The notes under the pieces are model-generated. The model saw only the letters and a program-made list of their open reading frames with translations. It did no database searches and had not been told where the DNA came from. From the IMG/VR virus record IMGVR_UViG_3300041409_000610, positions 1 to 64,000 of that record: DNA of 64,000 nucleotides; one strand, 5' to 3'. A program made the translations under genes and the position numbers. Shown piece after piece: positions 1 through 8,025 of this stretch; within the stretch, counting starts at the first letter, position 1; every line of letters begins with the position of its first letter. The stretch is from a virus.

Positions 1-128
1 TCAACGAGGGGAACGACGGCCGGAAGGCGCGCAACCTCGGGGACCTCAAGATCGAGGGGACCCACTACGAACTGCTGGAAGCAGCCCTTTCCCACCAGGA
101 CGCCGATCCGTCCGACATCTTCATCTGA
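1..128 (+). CDS. 3' end of an upstream gene, product unknown (partial)
   Basis: An open frame enters from the left edge (first full codon at base 3) and stops at TGA 126-128, giving 41 visible residues ending in SDIFI. The tail is polar and acidic with no motif. A Shine-Dalgarno for the next gene follows within 10 bases, so both probably share a transcript. By position it could be a terminase or portal-region gene, but the fragment is too short to say. Confidence 0.6.
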   Translation, partial: NEGNDGRKARNLGDLKIEGTHYELLEAALSHQDADPSDIFI

Positions 129-142
129 TCAAGGAGAACCCC

Positions 143-562
143 ATGACCGACGTCGCCCCCGTCGAGGAAGCTCCGCAGGAGCAGCCCGCCGCCGAGGAGA
201 CCCCCTGGTCGCCGTTCCCGGACCAGGACCCCGCCGTCTTCGACGTGAACAAGCCGCTGAACCAGGCGCAGCTGCACAACGAGCTGGAGAAGGCCCTGGA
301 CGTCCCGGTCCAGCTCTCGACCTCGCAGGCGCCCGGGGACACCGCCAGCACGCTGTGGCTGGTGCCCGGTGACGTCGACAAGGAGCAGGTGCAGGCGATC
401 ATCGACGAGCACGAGGCCAACCCCGAGTGGGGTGTCCCGAGCAGCACCCGCGACTTCCTCGCGCTGGTGCGGAAGGTCGTCGAGGACGAGAGCTACCGGC
501 TCGATCAGGACGAGATCCAGACCGCGCTGAAGGGGCTCATCACCCGGTCGCAGGGGGCGTAA
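143..562 (+). CDS. Small acidic hypothetical protein
   Basis: 139 residues with an ATG start preceded by AAGGAGA. The first 30 residues are rich in Glu, Pro and Ala and look disordered. The rest is a mixed charged, probably helical domain without cysteines or membrane segments. It sits just downstream of the truncated gene and is closed by a strong hairpin at 573-608. I do not recognise the family. Because it lies in the head-gene operon, a structural or assembly accessory role is the best guess. Confidence 0.7.
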   Translation: MTDVAPVEEAPQEQPAAEETPWSPFPDQDPAVFDVNKPLNQAQLHNELEKALDVPVQLSTSQAPGDTASTLWLVPGDVDKEQVQAIIDEHEANPEWGVPSSTRDFLALVRKVVEDESYRLDQDEIQTALKGLITRSQGA

Positions 563-572
563 TCACCTGATC

Positions 573-608
573 ATTCAGGGCTACGGGTGCCTGTCCGTAG
601 CCCTGAAT
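573..608 (+). terminator. Perfect 14-bp hairpin, probable terminator
   Basis: Bases 573-586 pair perfectly with 595-608 around an 8-base loop, 10 bases after the stop codon at 562. No long T run follows, so termination strength is uncertain. It separates the upstream genes from the membrane-protein block. Confidence 0.6.
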
Positions 609-639
609 CTGGTGCCAATTTGCGACAAAGGAGGTAATC

Positions 640-798
640 GTGGAGCTGCTCGTTTTGATCTTGGCCATCCTCGCCGTCGCTGGCACCGCGCTGCACACCA
701 TCCTGTGGGCCACGGTCCCGAGCTACCGCAGTCCGCTGCTGTTCCATCTGGCAGCCCTCTGCGGCTTCGTGGCCGTGCTCGTGCTGGCACTGAAGTAG
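640..798 (+). CDS. Small two-pass membrane protein
   Basis: A 52-residue protein starting at GTG 640 behind a near-perfect AAAGGAGG (627-634). The sequence is almost entirely hydrophobic: one membrane segment at about residues 2-22, a short polar turn (PSYRSP), and a second at about 33-50. No catalytic motif is visible. It is the first gene of a block of four membrane-protein genes between two hairpins. A role in the host envelope, such as exclusion or lysis timing, is inference from topology only. Confidence 0.65.
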   Translation: MELLVLILAILAVAGTALHTILWATVPSYRSPLLFHLAALCGFVAVLVLALK

Positions 799-860
799 CG
801 CCGGGTGGGCCCCGACCCCCTGTAACTGCACGTCCGTCAGGTGACGAGGAGATTTCTGCC

Positions 861-1286
861 GTGCCGATGCGTCCGCTTCCGCGATGGCTGCACCTCTTCG
901 CCTACCTGTTCATGAGCGTCTCGGCCGTCATGTCGTTCTTCGTCCCGCTGGCCAGCTTCGCGCTGGTCAGCTGGAAGATCTACATCTACGTGTGGGCCGC
1001 GTCGCTGACCGTGGGAGGCCTCGTGGGTGTCCTGGGTGCATCCCTGCGAAACCTCGGCTTCGAGCTGGCGGCCATTACTCTGCTGCTCACCGGTTACGCC
1101 GCGTACACAGTGATCTTGTTCGCTCGCGGAGTGACCCTCGTTTCCGATCACCGGATGGCCGAGATTCCGGGCCTGATCTATGTCCTCTTCAGCACGCTCG
1201 CCCTGTGTCTGCTGCTGGTTCGGCGCTATGCCGAGCTGTGGACGATCTTTCACCACGCACCCCGTGTGCGAGGTGACGAGAAGTGA
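861..1286 (+). CDS. Four-pass integral membrane protein, unknown function
   Basis: 141 residues from GTG 861, chosen because ACGAGGAGA lies 8 bases upstream; ATG 867 is a possible alternative. Four hydrophobic segments are visible at about residues 9-35, 40-60, 66-88 and 102-121, with a basic C-terminus. Base composition from here to about 1410 is visibly lower in GC than in neighbouring head genes, suggesting separate acquisition. The stop overlaps the next GTG start (GTGA). Family not recognised. Confidence 0.7.
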   Translation: MPMRPLPRWLHLFAYLFMSVSAVMSFFVPLASFALVSWKIYIYVWAASLTVGGLVGVLGASLRNLGFELAAITLLLTGYAAYTVILFARGVTLVSDHRMAEIPGLIYVLFSTLALCLLLVRRYAELWTIFHHAPRVRGDEK

Positions 1287-1582
1287 GCCTTGAGCTGATC
1301 CTGGGCGCCGTCTTCGGCGGCGGCCTGGCCACCCTTATTGCCACGATGGCTAGGGTTATAGACGGTCGTCGCAAGGGGAAAATAGAGTCGGAAGACTCTG
1401 TTATCACCCGCTTGGAGGCCGAGAACCGGAAGGCCCGCGAGCGCGCCGACGAGGCCGAGATGGAGACCGAGGACTACCGCAAGAAGATGCATCAAGCCGA
1501 GGATGAGGCAGCTCGATACCGGCGACTGCTGATCCAGAACAACATCCCGATGCCCGGCGAGGAGACCGGCCATGTCCATTGA
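1283..1582 (+). CDS. Membrane-anchored coiled-coil protein
   Basis: 99 residues, GTG start overlapping the previous stop by 4 bases. An N-terminal hydrophobic segment (about residues 3-22) is followed by a basic patch and then a highly charged Glu/Lys/Arg helix (about 38-85) with coiled-coil character. This resembles Rz-type spanins or small membrane scaffolds in general architecture, but there is no signal cysteine or holin-type partner nearby. The next gene overlaps it by 11 bases, so the two are probably translationally coupled. Confidence 0.65.
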   Translation: MSLELILGAVFGGGLATLIATMARVIDGRRKGKIESEDSVITRLEAENRKARERADEAEMETEDYRKKMHQAEDEAARYRRLLIQNNIPMPGEETGHVH

Positions 1583-2501
1583 CCCGACGCTGACACCTCA
1601 GGCGAATCTGCTCGTCAACGAGCACAAGCGCCAGCGCTCCCGCGAGCGCTGGGACAGCTTCCTGGGCCGCCTGGGCATGGCAGGCCTCGGCGTAGCGCTC
1701 TTCGCCGCCATCTTCGCCATCCCCACGGCCAAGGTCGACGCGGTGACCCAGGAGAAGGACACCAAGAGCAGCCAGCTGGCCAGCGTCAGCCAGGTGGCGG
1801 GCACGACCTCGGACAAGAACACCGAGCTGTGCCTGCGCGGCGGCGCGGCGGCCAAGGAGATGGAGCAGGCCGGTCTCTGCGAGCTGGCCAAGCAGCTGAA
1901 GGCCGCCGTCGTCGCGGCCGCCCCCACTCCGCTCCCCGGCGCTCAGGGTGCCCAGGGCCAGCCGGGCACCGCCGGGTCGTCCGGGCGCGGCATCACCGCT
2001 ACCGCGATCGTGAGCGGGCACTTCCAGGTGACCTACACCGACGGGACCATCGAGGACAAGGGCTCGATCACCGGCGCGCCGGGCCCGACCGGGCGCAGCA
2101 TCACCAGCTCGATCATCAACAGCGGGCACCTGGTGCTGGTCTACTCCGATGGCAAGAGCGAGGACGTGGGCCAGATCGTCGGGAAGGACGGGCAGAACGG
2201 CGCAAACGGTAACGACGGCGCCCCGGGCAAGGACGGCGCCCCGGGGCGCGGCATCACCAGCATCACCACCGACGCCGGGCACCTGATCGTCGCCTACACC
2301 GACGGCACCACGACCGACCTCGGGCCGCTGCCCCAGGGCCCGCAGGGCAACGACGGCAAGCCTCCGCTGAGCTGGGTCGTGCACAATCCGGACGGCTCGA
2401 CGACGAACTGCCAGCGCACCGCGTCCTTCGACTTCCAGAACCCGACCTACGACTGCACGCGCACCGCCGCGTCCTCCGCAGGCCTGCTCGGCGGTCGCTG
2501 A
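1572..2501 (+). CDS. Membrane-anchored collagen-like repeat protein
   Basis: 309 residues. A basic N-terminus is followed by one membrane segment (about residues 31-50) and then an Ala/Lys-rich stalk. The distal part has short Gly-X-Y collagen-like tracts (GAQGAQGQPG, GKDGAPGKDGAPG) alternating with three copies of a roughly 30-residue beta repeat containing G-[RS]-[GS]-I-T, then GH, then Y-[TS]-DG. Such collagen-plus-beta modules are usual in phage fibres, but fibres lack a membrane anchor. It may be displayed from the infected-cell membrane; a virion role remains possible. Confidence 0.75.
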   Translation: MSIDPTLTPQANLLVNEHKRQRSRERWDSFLGRLGMAGLGVALFAAIFAIPTAKVDAVTQEKDTKSSQLASVSQVAGTTSDKNTELCLRGGAAAKEMEQAGLCELAKQLKAAVVAAAPTPLPGAQGAQGQPGTAGSSGRGITATAIVSGHFQVTYTDGTIEDKGSITGAPGPTGRSITSSIINSGHLVLVYSDGKSEDVGQIVGKDGQNGANGNDGAPGKDGAPGRGITSITTDAGHLIVAYTDGTTTDLGPLPQGPQGNDGKPPLSWVVHNPDGSTTNCQRTASFDFQNPTYDCTRTAASSAGLLGGR

Positions 2502-2506
2502 GCTGT

Positions 2507-2560
2507 CACCCGCTCACCTCGCGCCGCCCAATGGGCGAGCAGGAACGAGGTGAGCGGGTG
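2507..2560 (+). promoter_or_regulatory. Long hairpin covering the RBS and start of the next gene
   Basis: Bases 2507-2521 pair perfectly with 2546-2560, a 15-bp stem; the loop holds a smaller CGCCC/GGGCG hairpin at 2525-2537. The right arm contains the ribosome binding site and ends on the first base of the GTG start at 2560. It could be a terminator for the membrane block or an RNA structure that hides the protease gene's ribosome site. Confidence 0.6.
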
Positions 2561-3342
2561 TGCTGAAAAAGCGGGCGATCGCCCAGATCATCGACGCGAT
2601 GGAGCATCCCCGGAAGGGGCTGATCCGCAACGCGGCGCGGCACGAGTTCCAGTACGAGCCACGGCGCGGGATGATCTACGCCCGATCGCGGATGATCTCG
2701 AACCGGGTGAACGACAACTGGGACGGTTTCCCGGCCGAGGAGATCGCCTCGGAGAAGCCCGGCTACGGCTGGCAGACCTTCTTCGGCAAGCCCGCCTTCG
2801 TCAACCACCACAACGAGAACCACCGCCGGGCGCGGGGCGTGATCGTGGACGCCGCGCTGCATCAGCACAGCCAGCCGGACGGCACCCCGGACATCTGGGT
2901 CGAGGGCCTGCACGAGATCGATGCCCAGACCTTTCCCCGGCTGGCGCGCGCCGTCCTGCTCAAGCGGATCGACAAGACCTCGATGGGGGTCGACGTCGAC
3001 TACTCGGTCTGCTCGGCCTGCGGGAACAAGGCCAAGGACATCTTCAGCTACTGCCAGCACATCCCGGGGATGAAGGGCAAGAAGTACTTCGCCTCCGGCG
3101 GGCCGGGCAAGTTCGTCTTCGAGGAGTGCTTCGGCCTGCGGTTCTTCGAAAACAGCCTGCTCGTCGAGGACCCTGCCGACCCCACCGCCATGTTCACCTC
3201 CGCGCCCGTCGCCGGGCCCGGTCTGGAGCACCTCACCGCCGGACTCCAGCGGACGGCCTCTCGCCGCGCGCCAGGCCGGTTCACCCCCGTTGAAGACCTC
3301 GGCCCCCGCTTCGCCGAGTGGTACGAAAGGACCCGCGCATGA
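2560..3342 (+). CDS. Prohead (capsid maturation) protease-like protein
   Basis: 260 residues from GTG 2560; an in-frame stop at 2551 rules out an earlier start. Residues 80-145 follow the pattern of herpesvirus/HK97-type prohead proteases: a His-containing turn (NHHN, 82-85), then GVIVDA, then a Ser in KTSMGVDV (S141). A Cys/His cluster (C151, C154, C165, H167) follows and could bind zinc. In phages this enzyme cleaves scaffold and capsid N-termini during head maturation, and its place upstream of scaffold-like and capsid genes fits. Catalytic residues are assigned by eye. Confidence 0.65.
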   Translation: MLKKRAIAQIIDAMEHPRKGLIRNAARHEFQYEPRRGMIYARSRMISNRVNDNWDGFPAEEIASEKPGYGWQTFFGKPAFVNHHNENHRRARGVIVDAALHQHSQPDGTPDIWVEGLHEIDAQTFPRLARAVLLKRIDKTSMGVDVDYSVCSACGNKAKDIFSYCQHIPGMKGKKYFASGGPGKFVFEECFGLRFFENSLLVEDPADPTAMFTSAPVAGPGLEHLTAGLQRTASRRAPGRFTPVEDLGPRFAEWYERTRA

Positions 3343-4418
3343 CCGGCCCGCTGCTCTCGCAGTTCATCCGGCGCGAAGCCGCGCGCTACAACCACCCGAG
3401 CGAGCACCCGTGGTTCAAGGAGAACCCGGTCCACTCCGACCACATCGTGGACCACTGGAACCAGGCCACGGACGACGAGAAGGCCCAGGGCAAGCGCTGG
3501 TACCCGGACGCGCACCTGGTGGCCAAGTCGATCGCCAAGCTCGCGCCGGTCCGGCCGGAGAAGCTCAACGACTCGGCGGCCTACCACGGAGCGCTGGCCG
3601 ACCACGAGCACCGCAAGGCGGCCGCCCAGAGCGCGGGCAAGCCGTTCAACGAGGAGCCGCCGAAGGAGCCGCACGACCTGCGGCACCCGCACGGCGACGC
3701 GCACCTGGGCGCCTCGATGCTGGCGATCTACAGCCCGCAGCAGGGCTGGGCGGGCAACATGCACAACGCAGCTCGCGTTCTGCACGAGGGCAAGGGCATC
3801 GGCGGCAAGGGCTCCGGCATGTTCGCCTCCAAGAGCCAGTCCGACTCGGCGGACAAGGTGCTCGCGGGCGGTCACATGCACGAGGCCGTGAGCGGCCCGA
3901 AGATCCGCGACTTCGGCCACCTGATCGAGCACGGCGGCGACGAGCACCCCGAGGGCCATCCCGACCACCAGTCGCACGTGGTCATCGACCGTCACGCCCT
4001 GGGGGTCGCGACGGGCAAGCGGCTCTCGAACGACGACTACGGCTCGGCGCCGGTGGCGGCCGCGTCCAAGCGCAAGGACGGCACCATCCCGCGCTCGGCG
4101 GGCTACGACCACGTGGTGAACGCCTATCACGAGGCGGGCAAGCGGATCTCCCAGTCGGAGGGCGAGCACGTCCCCGGGCACGCGGTGCAGGCCACCACCT
4201 GGCTGGTCCGCCAGCGGCTGAACCAGGAGGGCGAGAAGTCCGACACCGGCAACCGCGCCAACCTGAACAAGGGCCGCGACAAGGCGCGCAGCAAGGCCGA
4301 GACCGACTGGAGCGACTTCCGGAAGCAGCACCTGCCGGAGATGGAGCACGGCGGGCCGGGCACCGGCTACGTCAAGGAGTCCCGGCGAGGTGGTGCCAGC
4401 TTTCGCGCGGCCCCGTAA
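3339..4418 (+). CDS. DUF7178-like head-region protein
   Basis: 359 residues from ATG 3339, which overlaps the protease stop (ATGA) and has GAAAGGA upstream. The central part carries a YSPQQGWAGNM segment (about residue 131) and VVIDRHA (214-220). These match what I recall of the DUF7178 family found in many phage head regions, whose biochemical function is unknown. The protein is His-rich and charged with no membrane segment. Translational coupling to the protease suggests a role in head assembly or packaging into the capsid. Confidence 0.55.
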   Translation: MTGPLLSQFIRREAARYNHPSEHPWFKENPVHSDHIVDHWNQATDDEKAQGKRWYPDAHLVAKSIAKLAPVRPEKLNDSAAYHGALADHEHRKAAAQSAGKPFNEEPPKEPHDLRHPHGDAHLGASMLAIYSPQQGWAGNMHNAARVLHEGKGIGGKGSGMFASKSQSDSADKVLAGGHMHEAVSGPKIRDFGHLIEHGGDEHPEGHPDHQSHVVIDRHALGVATGKRLSNDDYGSAPVAAASKRKDGTIPRSAGYDHVVNAYHEAGKRISQSEGEHVPGHAVQATTWLVRQRLNQEGEKSDTGNRANLNKGRDKARSKAETDWSDFRKQHLPEMEHGGPGTGYVKESRRGGASFRAAP

Positions 4419-5121
4419 CGGGGTCCAGCACGTCGCCTACGGGGAGACGATCGCCCCGCCGAAGGTGGACACCCTGCGGGACGAGAACTGCCCGATCTGC
4501 GGCGAGGACAACGCCTACGACGGCCACCGCTGCTCGATCTGCGGGTACGTCGCGCCGCCGAGCCCGTTCAAGGACCCGGACCTGGGCATGGCCAGCCGGA
4601 TCGACCTGCGCGACCAGCAGGACCAGTTCGACGAGTCGATGATGGCCGACCCGGACCGGATGGCCGAGCAGCAGGAGGGCGGCACCCTCATCTGCAACAA
4701 CTGCGGCACCGAGTTCCCGCAGGAGCCGCCGGAGACCGTCGACACCGACGAGGCCGCGCCGGACGTGTCCGCCGAGGAGACCGAAGAGGGCGAAGGCGCC
4801 ACCGAGGGCGACATCTGCCCGGCGTGCGAGAACGGTCAGCTCGTGGCCCAGGACACCGTGGCCGACGAGGACGCCCAGGAAGGCGTGATCGACCCCGAGG
4901 AGGACCCGGACGCCGAGGGCGAGGGCAACCCGTTCGGTGGCGCGGATCCCGACGCCGACGAGGACCAGGACGGCGTCCCGGACGACGAAGAGGACCAGGA
5001 CGAGGAGGAGCCGCCCGGCGTGGCGGTGAAGTCCTCCGACGGCCCCGAGGACGAAGACGACGACGAGGATGAGGCCGACGATCAGCCTGTCTTCAAGCGC
5101 AAGCCCAAACCCAAGCAGTAG
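4390..5121 (+). CDS. Zinc-ribbon protein with long acidic tail
   Basis: 243 residues from GTG 4390, overlapping the previous gene by 29 bases in another frame. The N-terminal half has three paired-cysteine knuckles (C34/C37 with C48/C51; C102/C105; C143/C146), consistent with zinc ribbons. Residues 150-243 are dominated by Asp and Glu, ending in a basic KRKPKPKQ. Acidic low-complexity tails occur in scaffold and head-core proteins. No enzymatic motif is seen. A core or scaffold accessory is my best guess. Confidence 0.6.
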   Translation: MVPAFARPRNGVQHVAYGETIAPPKVDTLRDENCPICGEDNAYDGHRCSICGYVAPPSPFKDPDLGMASRIDLRDQQDQFDESMMADPDRMAEQQEGGTLICNNCGTEFPQEPPETVDTDEAAPDVSAEETEEGEGATEGDICPACENGQLVAQDTVADEDAQEGVIDPEEDPDAEGEGNPFGGADPDADEDQDGVPDDEEDQDEEEPPGVAVKSSDGPEDEDDDEDEADDQPVFKRKPKPKQ

Positions 5122-5154
5122 AACCCCGATCATGGCGAAGGTGGAGATGTAACC

Positions 5155-6102
5155 ATGACCCGCACGGCACTGGCCGCACTGGCCGATCAGCAGAAGCTCA
5201 TCGAGAGCATCGAGGCCACTCACCGCAAGCAGGCCTCGGCGACGAACGACAGCCTGGCCAGCATCCTGGAGATCGTGAAGGACCAGCACGGCCAGATCGC
5301 CCGGCTGACGGCCGGTCTCCAGTACCTCTCGCGGTACGCGGGCATCGAGCCCCGGGTGGCCAGTGCGATGGGCCTGAAGCTCGTGCAGGCCGACGTGCAG
5401 AACCCGGCCCAGCCGATCCCCGAGCCGCCCGCCGGTCCGCCGACGCAGACCACGCAGGAGGTCAACACGCCGGAGGCCTTCGCCGACGTGCAGGCGCCGG
5501 GCCTGGTCCCGGGCTCGACCCAGGACGTGGCCGCCGACGTGACGACCACGAACTACACCCCGGGCGAGGACGTCCCCGCTCCGGCGGTGCACCAGCTGGT
5601 CGACGTCACCCAGCCGGTCGACGGCACCCAGACGCAGCGGCCGCTGAACGAGACCAAGACCGAGACCGACGTCCGCGTGGGCGACCCGATGAACCCGCAG
5701 CGGGCTTACCCGACCCAGCCGTGGATGCAGCCGCAGCGCACGACCGGCTCGGTGCAGAAGTCGGCCCAGGACATCGCCGACGACTCGGCGCTGCGCACCA
5801 TGGCGTGCATCCGGCTGGCCCGGCTCCAGATGCGGGCGGGCATCGCCACGGCGAGCGAGGGCGCGGTGTCGCCGGACTTCGAGATCGCCGGGAAGATCGA
5901 GAAGAACGCGTCCATGTCCATCGAGGAGATCGAGAGCCAGATCGCCACGCTGGACGCGGTCGTGAAGAAGCAGGCGGGCTCCGACGCCGCGCGCAACCAG
6001 CGCCTCGTGCCGAAGTCGGCGTCCGGCCGTCAGGCTCCGTCGATGGTGGGCGGCGGCTCGGCTGCGGTGTTCGACGACGACGCCGAAGGCCTCTTCATGT
6101 GA
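5155..6102 (+). CDS. Probable scaffolding/head-core protein
   Basis: 315 residues. The N-terminal third (about 1-60) is helical with coiled-coil character, the centre (about 80-190) is a Pro/Thr/Asp-rich low-complexity segment, and the C-terminal part (about 200-280) is again helical. This shape and its position after the protease and just before decoration and capsid genes are typical of scaffolding proteins, but there is no diagnostic motif. It ends in DDDAEGLFM and is followed by a strong terminator. Confidence 0.5.
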   Translation: MTRTALAALADQQKLIESIEATHRKQASATNDSLASILEIVKDQHGQIARLTAGLQYLSRYAGIEPRVASAMGLKLVQADVQNPAQPIPEPPAGPPTQTTQEVNTPEAFADVQAPGLVPGSTQDVAADVTTTNYTPGEDVPAPAVHQLVDVTQPVDGTQTQRPLNETKTETDVRVGDPMNPQRAYPTQPWMQPQRTTGSVQKSAQDIADDSALRTMACIRLARLQMRAGIATASEGAVSPDFEIAGKIEKNASMSIEEIESQIATLDAVVKKQAGSDAARNQRLVPKSASGRQAPSMVGGGSAAVFDDDAEGLFM

Positions 6103-6119
6103 CCGGGTAGGCTCGCTCG

Positions 6120-6153
6120 AAAGGCCCCGAACTTCCCCGAGTTCGGGGCCTTT
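6120..6153 (+). terminator. Strong intrinsic terminator
   Basis: AAAGGCCCCGAAC (6120-6132) pairs perfectly with 6141-6153 around an 8-base loop, ending in TTT. It lies 17 bases after the scaffold-like gene and before the highly expressed capsid genes, so a separate promoter is expected in 6154-6274. Confidence 0.8.
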
Positions 6154-6274
6154 CTCGTGTCATACGCCTGTTCAACCGCTCGGCGGAGCACAGCCAATGT
6201 GTGAAGAGAGGGACGCAACCCGGCGGCGGGGAGCCCTCCACCAAAGAACCTCTTGCTGGAGGAGGGAAAGACAC
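6154..6274 (+). promoter_or_regulatory. Leader region upstream of the capsid genes
   Basis: A 121-base non-coding stretch between a strong terminator and the decoration-like gene. It ends in a purine-rich GGAGGAGGGAAAG ribosome binding site. I cannot identify a convincing -35/-10 pair, although a promoter would be logical here because the upstream transcript should stop at 6153. Confidence 0.35.
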
Positions 6275-6835
6275 ATGCTGAGGACCACGCTGGCCAACTC
6301 CTGGGCCAAGCGCACGCTGAAGCCGCTGTACGCGTTCTCCCAGAGCACCCCCAAGGCCGTGTTCCTGGACCCGGCGTGGATCGCGGCCCCGGCCGTGCCG
6401 ATCTACGCGGGGATGGCGATGGCGAAGACCATCGGTGACTCGGTGACGCTCGTCGGCGACGGAACCACCGGCCCCCTGGTGCCCTACGGCATCGCGGCGT
6501 TCATGGAGGGTGTCCCGGGCATCGAGTCCGAGATCACCAACCAGGGCGGCCCGAACCCGTGCGCTGTCTGGGTCCTGGGCCCGGACGCCGAGTTCGAGGT
6601 CACGGCCCCGGCCATGGACGCCTCGGCGACCTGGCTCGACCCGGGTACCGGCTTCCCCGCGCTGGTGTACGCGTACACCACGACCGCGAAGCGAGGCCAG
6701 CTCTGCCCCGTCGGCGCGGGCACCGTCGGCACCACCATCACCTCGAAGCCCGTGGCGCGTTTGCTGAAGGTGAGCGCCGCCAACAAGATCGTCATCGGCG
6801 GGCTCGACCCCAACTGGGCCAGCGACGTCGCCTGA
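6275..6835 (+). CDS. Probable capsid decoration/head-stabilising protein
   Basis: 186 residues from ATG 6275; this start was chosen over 6197 because GGAGGAGG lies just upstream of it. The protein is Ala/Gly/Thr/Val-rich and looks beta-structured, without cysteine clusters or membrane segments. It sits directly upstream of the major capsid gene in a two-gene unit bounded by terminators at 6120-6153 and 7925-7963. That arrangement is common for decoration proteins. The assignment rests on context, not on a recognised domain. Confidence 0.5.
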   Translation: MLRTTLANSWAKRTLKPLYAFSQSTPKAVFLDPAWIAAPAVPIYAGMAMAKTIGDSVTLVGDGTTGPLVPYGIAAFMEGVPGIESEITNQGGPNPCAVWVLGPDAEFEVTAPAMDASATWLDPGTGFPALVYAYTTTAKRGQLCPVGAGTVGTTITSKPVARLLKVSAANKIVIGGLDPNWASDVA

Positions 6836-6865
6836 TCTGGCGAGAGCAAGGGAAGGAACAGAACG

Positions 6866-7906
6866 ATGACCGCAGCTCTCGTCCAGACGCCGGGTCTGGT
6901 GGCGAACGGCCTGAGGAAGCAGGCCGCGCCGACCAAGTCCGACGACTACGTGGCCAAGCTGATCGAGCGCCAGGAGAAGCAGGGCAAGCTCACCTTCAAG
7001 GCGAAGACCGAGAAGCTGGCTCTGATCCTCCAGGACGGCACCAACGGCATCCGCCGTCTCGGTGTCGGCATGGTGGGCCCGATCCAGCTGAAGCTCCGCT
7101 ACCAGGGCATCACGCGCAACGTCCTCATGGAGGACCCGGTCACCCCGGGCACTCCGGTGGAGTACGACGTCTGGGATGACCTGGGCCAGGCGTACATCAT
7201 GTCCGGCCACGAAGGCGAAGTCAGGATCAACGCCTTCGAGGGCAAGCGTGTCCCGATCCGGTTCTACCGGATCGCCTCGTTCCCGGCGATCCGCAAGGAA
7301 GACCTCGTCTACCTGCGGATCAACGCCGTCGAGCAGGCCCAGGATGAGACGAAGCAGTCCATCCTGAAGCAGGAGGACTTCCGCCTCATGCTGATCCTCC
7401 AGGCGGCGGTGAACGACTACGCGAACCGCGCCGACCACGTGGTTACCCCGGACCACCGGGTGACCCAGGCCGGTACGCAGTTCACTCCGGCTGCGCTCTA
7501 CGCGGCGGTCTCCCAGACCGACATGCACGAGCTTCAGTCCTCGCGTCTGCTCGTCAACCCGATGGACTACCGGGACCTGTACAAATGGACGATCAACGAC
7601 ACCGGCTGGGCCTTCAAGGACCGCGTTGTCGCTGGTGAGAGCATCACCAGCTTCGGCGAGTTCCAGATCCAGCGGTCGATCATCGTCCCGCAGGGCACGA
7701 TCTTCCTGACCCCGGAGCCGAACTTCCTGGGTGTCTTCCCGGTGCTCTACTCGCTCGACGTCGAGGAGAACCACCAGGTCGAGTCGTTCTGGAAGGGCTG
7801 GGTGTTCGACGAGATGGTCTGCATGGCCATCCTGAACCCCCGTGGCCTGGCGACCATCACGAAGACGGTGAGCAGCACCCCGATCACGGTCCCGGCGGCT
7901 CCCTGA
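6866..7906 (+). CDS. Major capsid protein
   Basis: 346 residues with a good AAGGAACAG ribosome site. The sequence has a charged helical N-terminal arm (about 25-60), then a beta/alpha body including MVGPIQLKLRYQG and KRVPIRFYRIASFPAIRKEDL, consistent with HK97-fold capsid proteins of large phages. The EFQIQRSIIVPQGTIF segment and C-terminal beta strands fit the same fold. Position after protease, scaffold-like and decoration-like genes, and its isolation between two strong terminators, support high-level expression as the main shell protein. Confidence 0.8.
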   Translation: MTAALVQTPGLVANGLRKQAAPTKSDDYVAKLIERQEKQGKLTFKAKTEKLALILQDGTNGIRRLGVGMVGPIQLKLRYQGITRNVLMEDPVTPGTPVEYDVWDDLGQAYIMSGHEGEVRINAFEGKRVPIRFYRIASFPAIRKEDLVYLRINAVEQAQDETKQSILKQEDFRLMLILQAAVNDYANRADHVVTPDHRVTQAGTQFTPAALYAAVSQTDMHELQSSRLLVNPMDYRDLYKWTINDTGWAFKDRVVAGESITSFGEFQIQRSIIVPQGTIFLTPEPNFLGVFPVLYSLDVEENHQVESFWKGWVFDEMVCMAILNPRGLATITKTVSSTPITVPAAP

Positions 7907-7924
7907 CCGACCTGATCAACAGAA

Positions 7925-7963
7925 CGAAAGCCCCGGTTTCCCACGCGGAGACCGGGGCTTTCG
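7925..7963 (+). terminator. Strong intrinsic terminator after the capsid gene
   Basis: CGAAAGCCCCGGT (7925-7937) pairs perfectly with 7951-7963 around a 13-base loop, 18 bases downstream of the capsid stop codon. No long T tract follows, but the 13-bp GC-rich stem is typical of terminators in high-GC phages. Confidence 0.8.
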
Positions 7964-8025
7964 CCTGTCGGTGGCCGGGGACGCGCTGCCAATTCGCGAA
8001 GGGCACCAGACGAAGGAGTTACCCG

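Noticed and set aside
3290-4642. Arg/Pro/Gly-rich alternative frame over the DUF7178-like gene
   Set aside because: Composition is typical of a shifted frame of a real gene; the other frame has domain motifs and an ATGA-coupled start.
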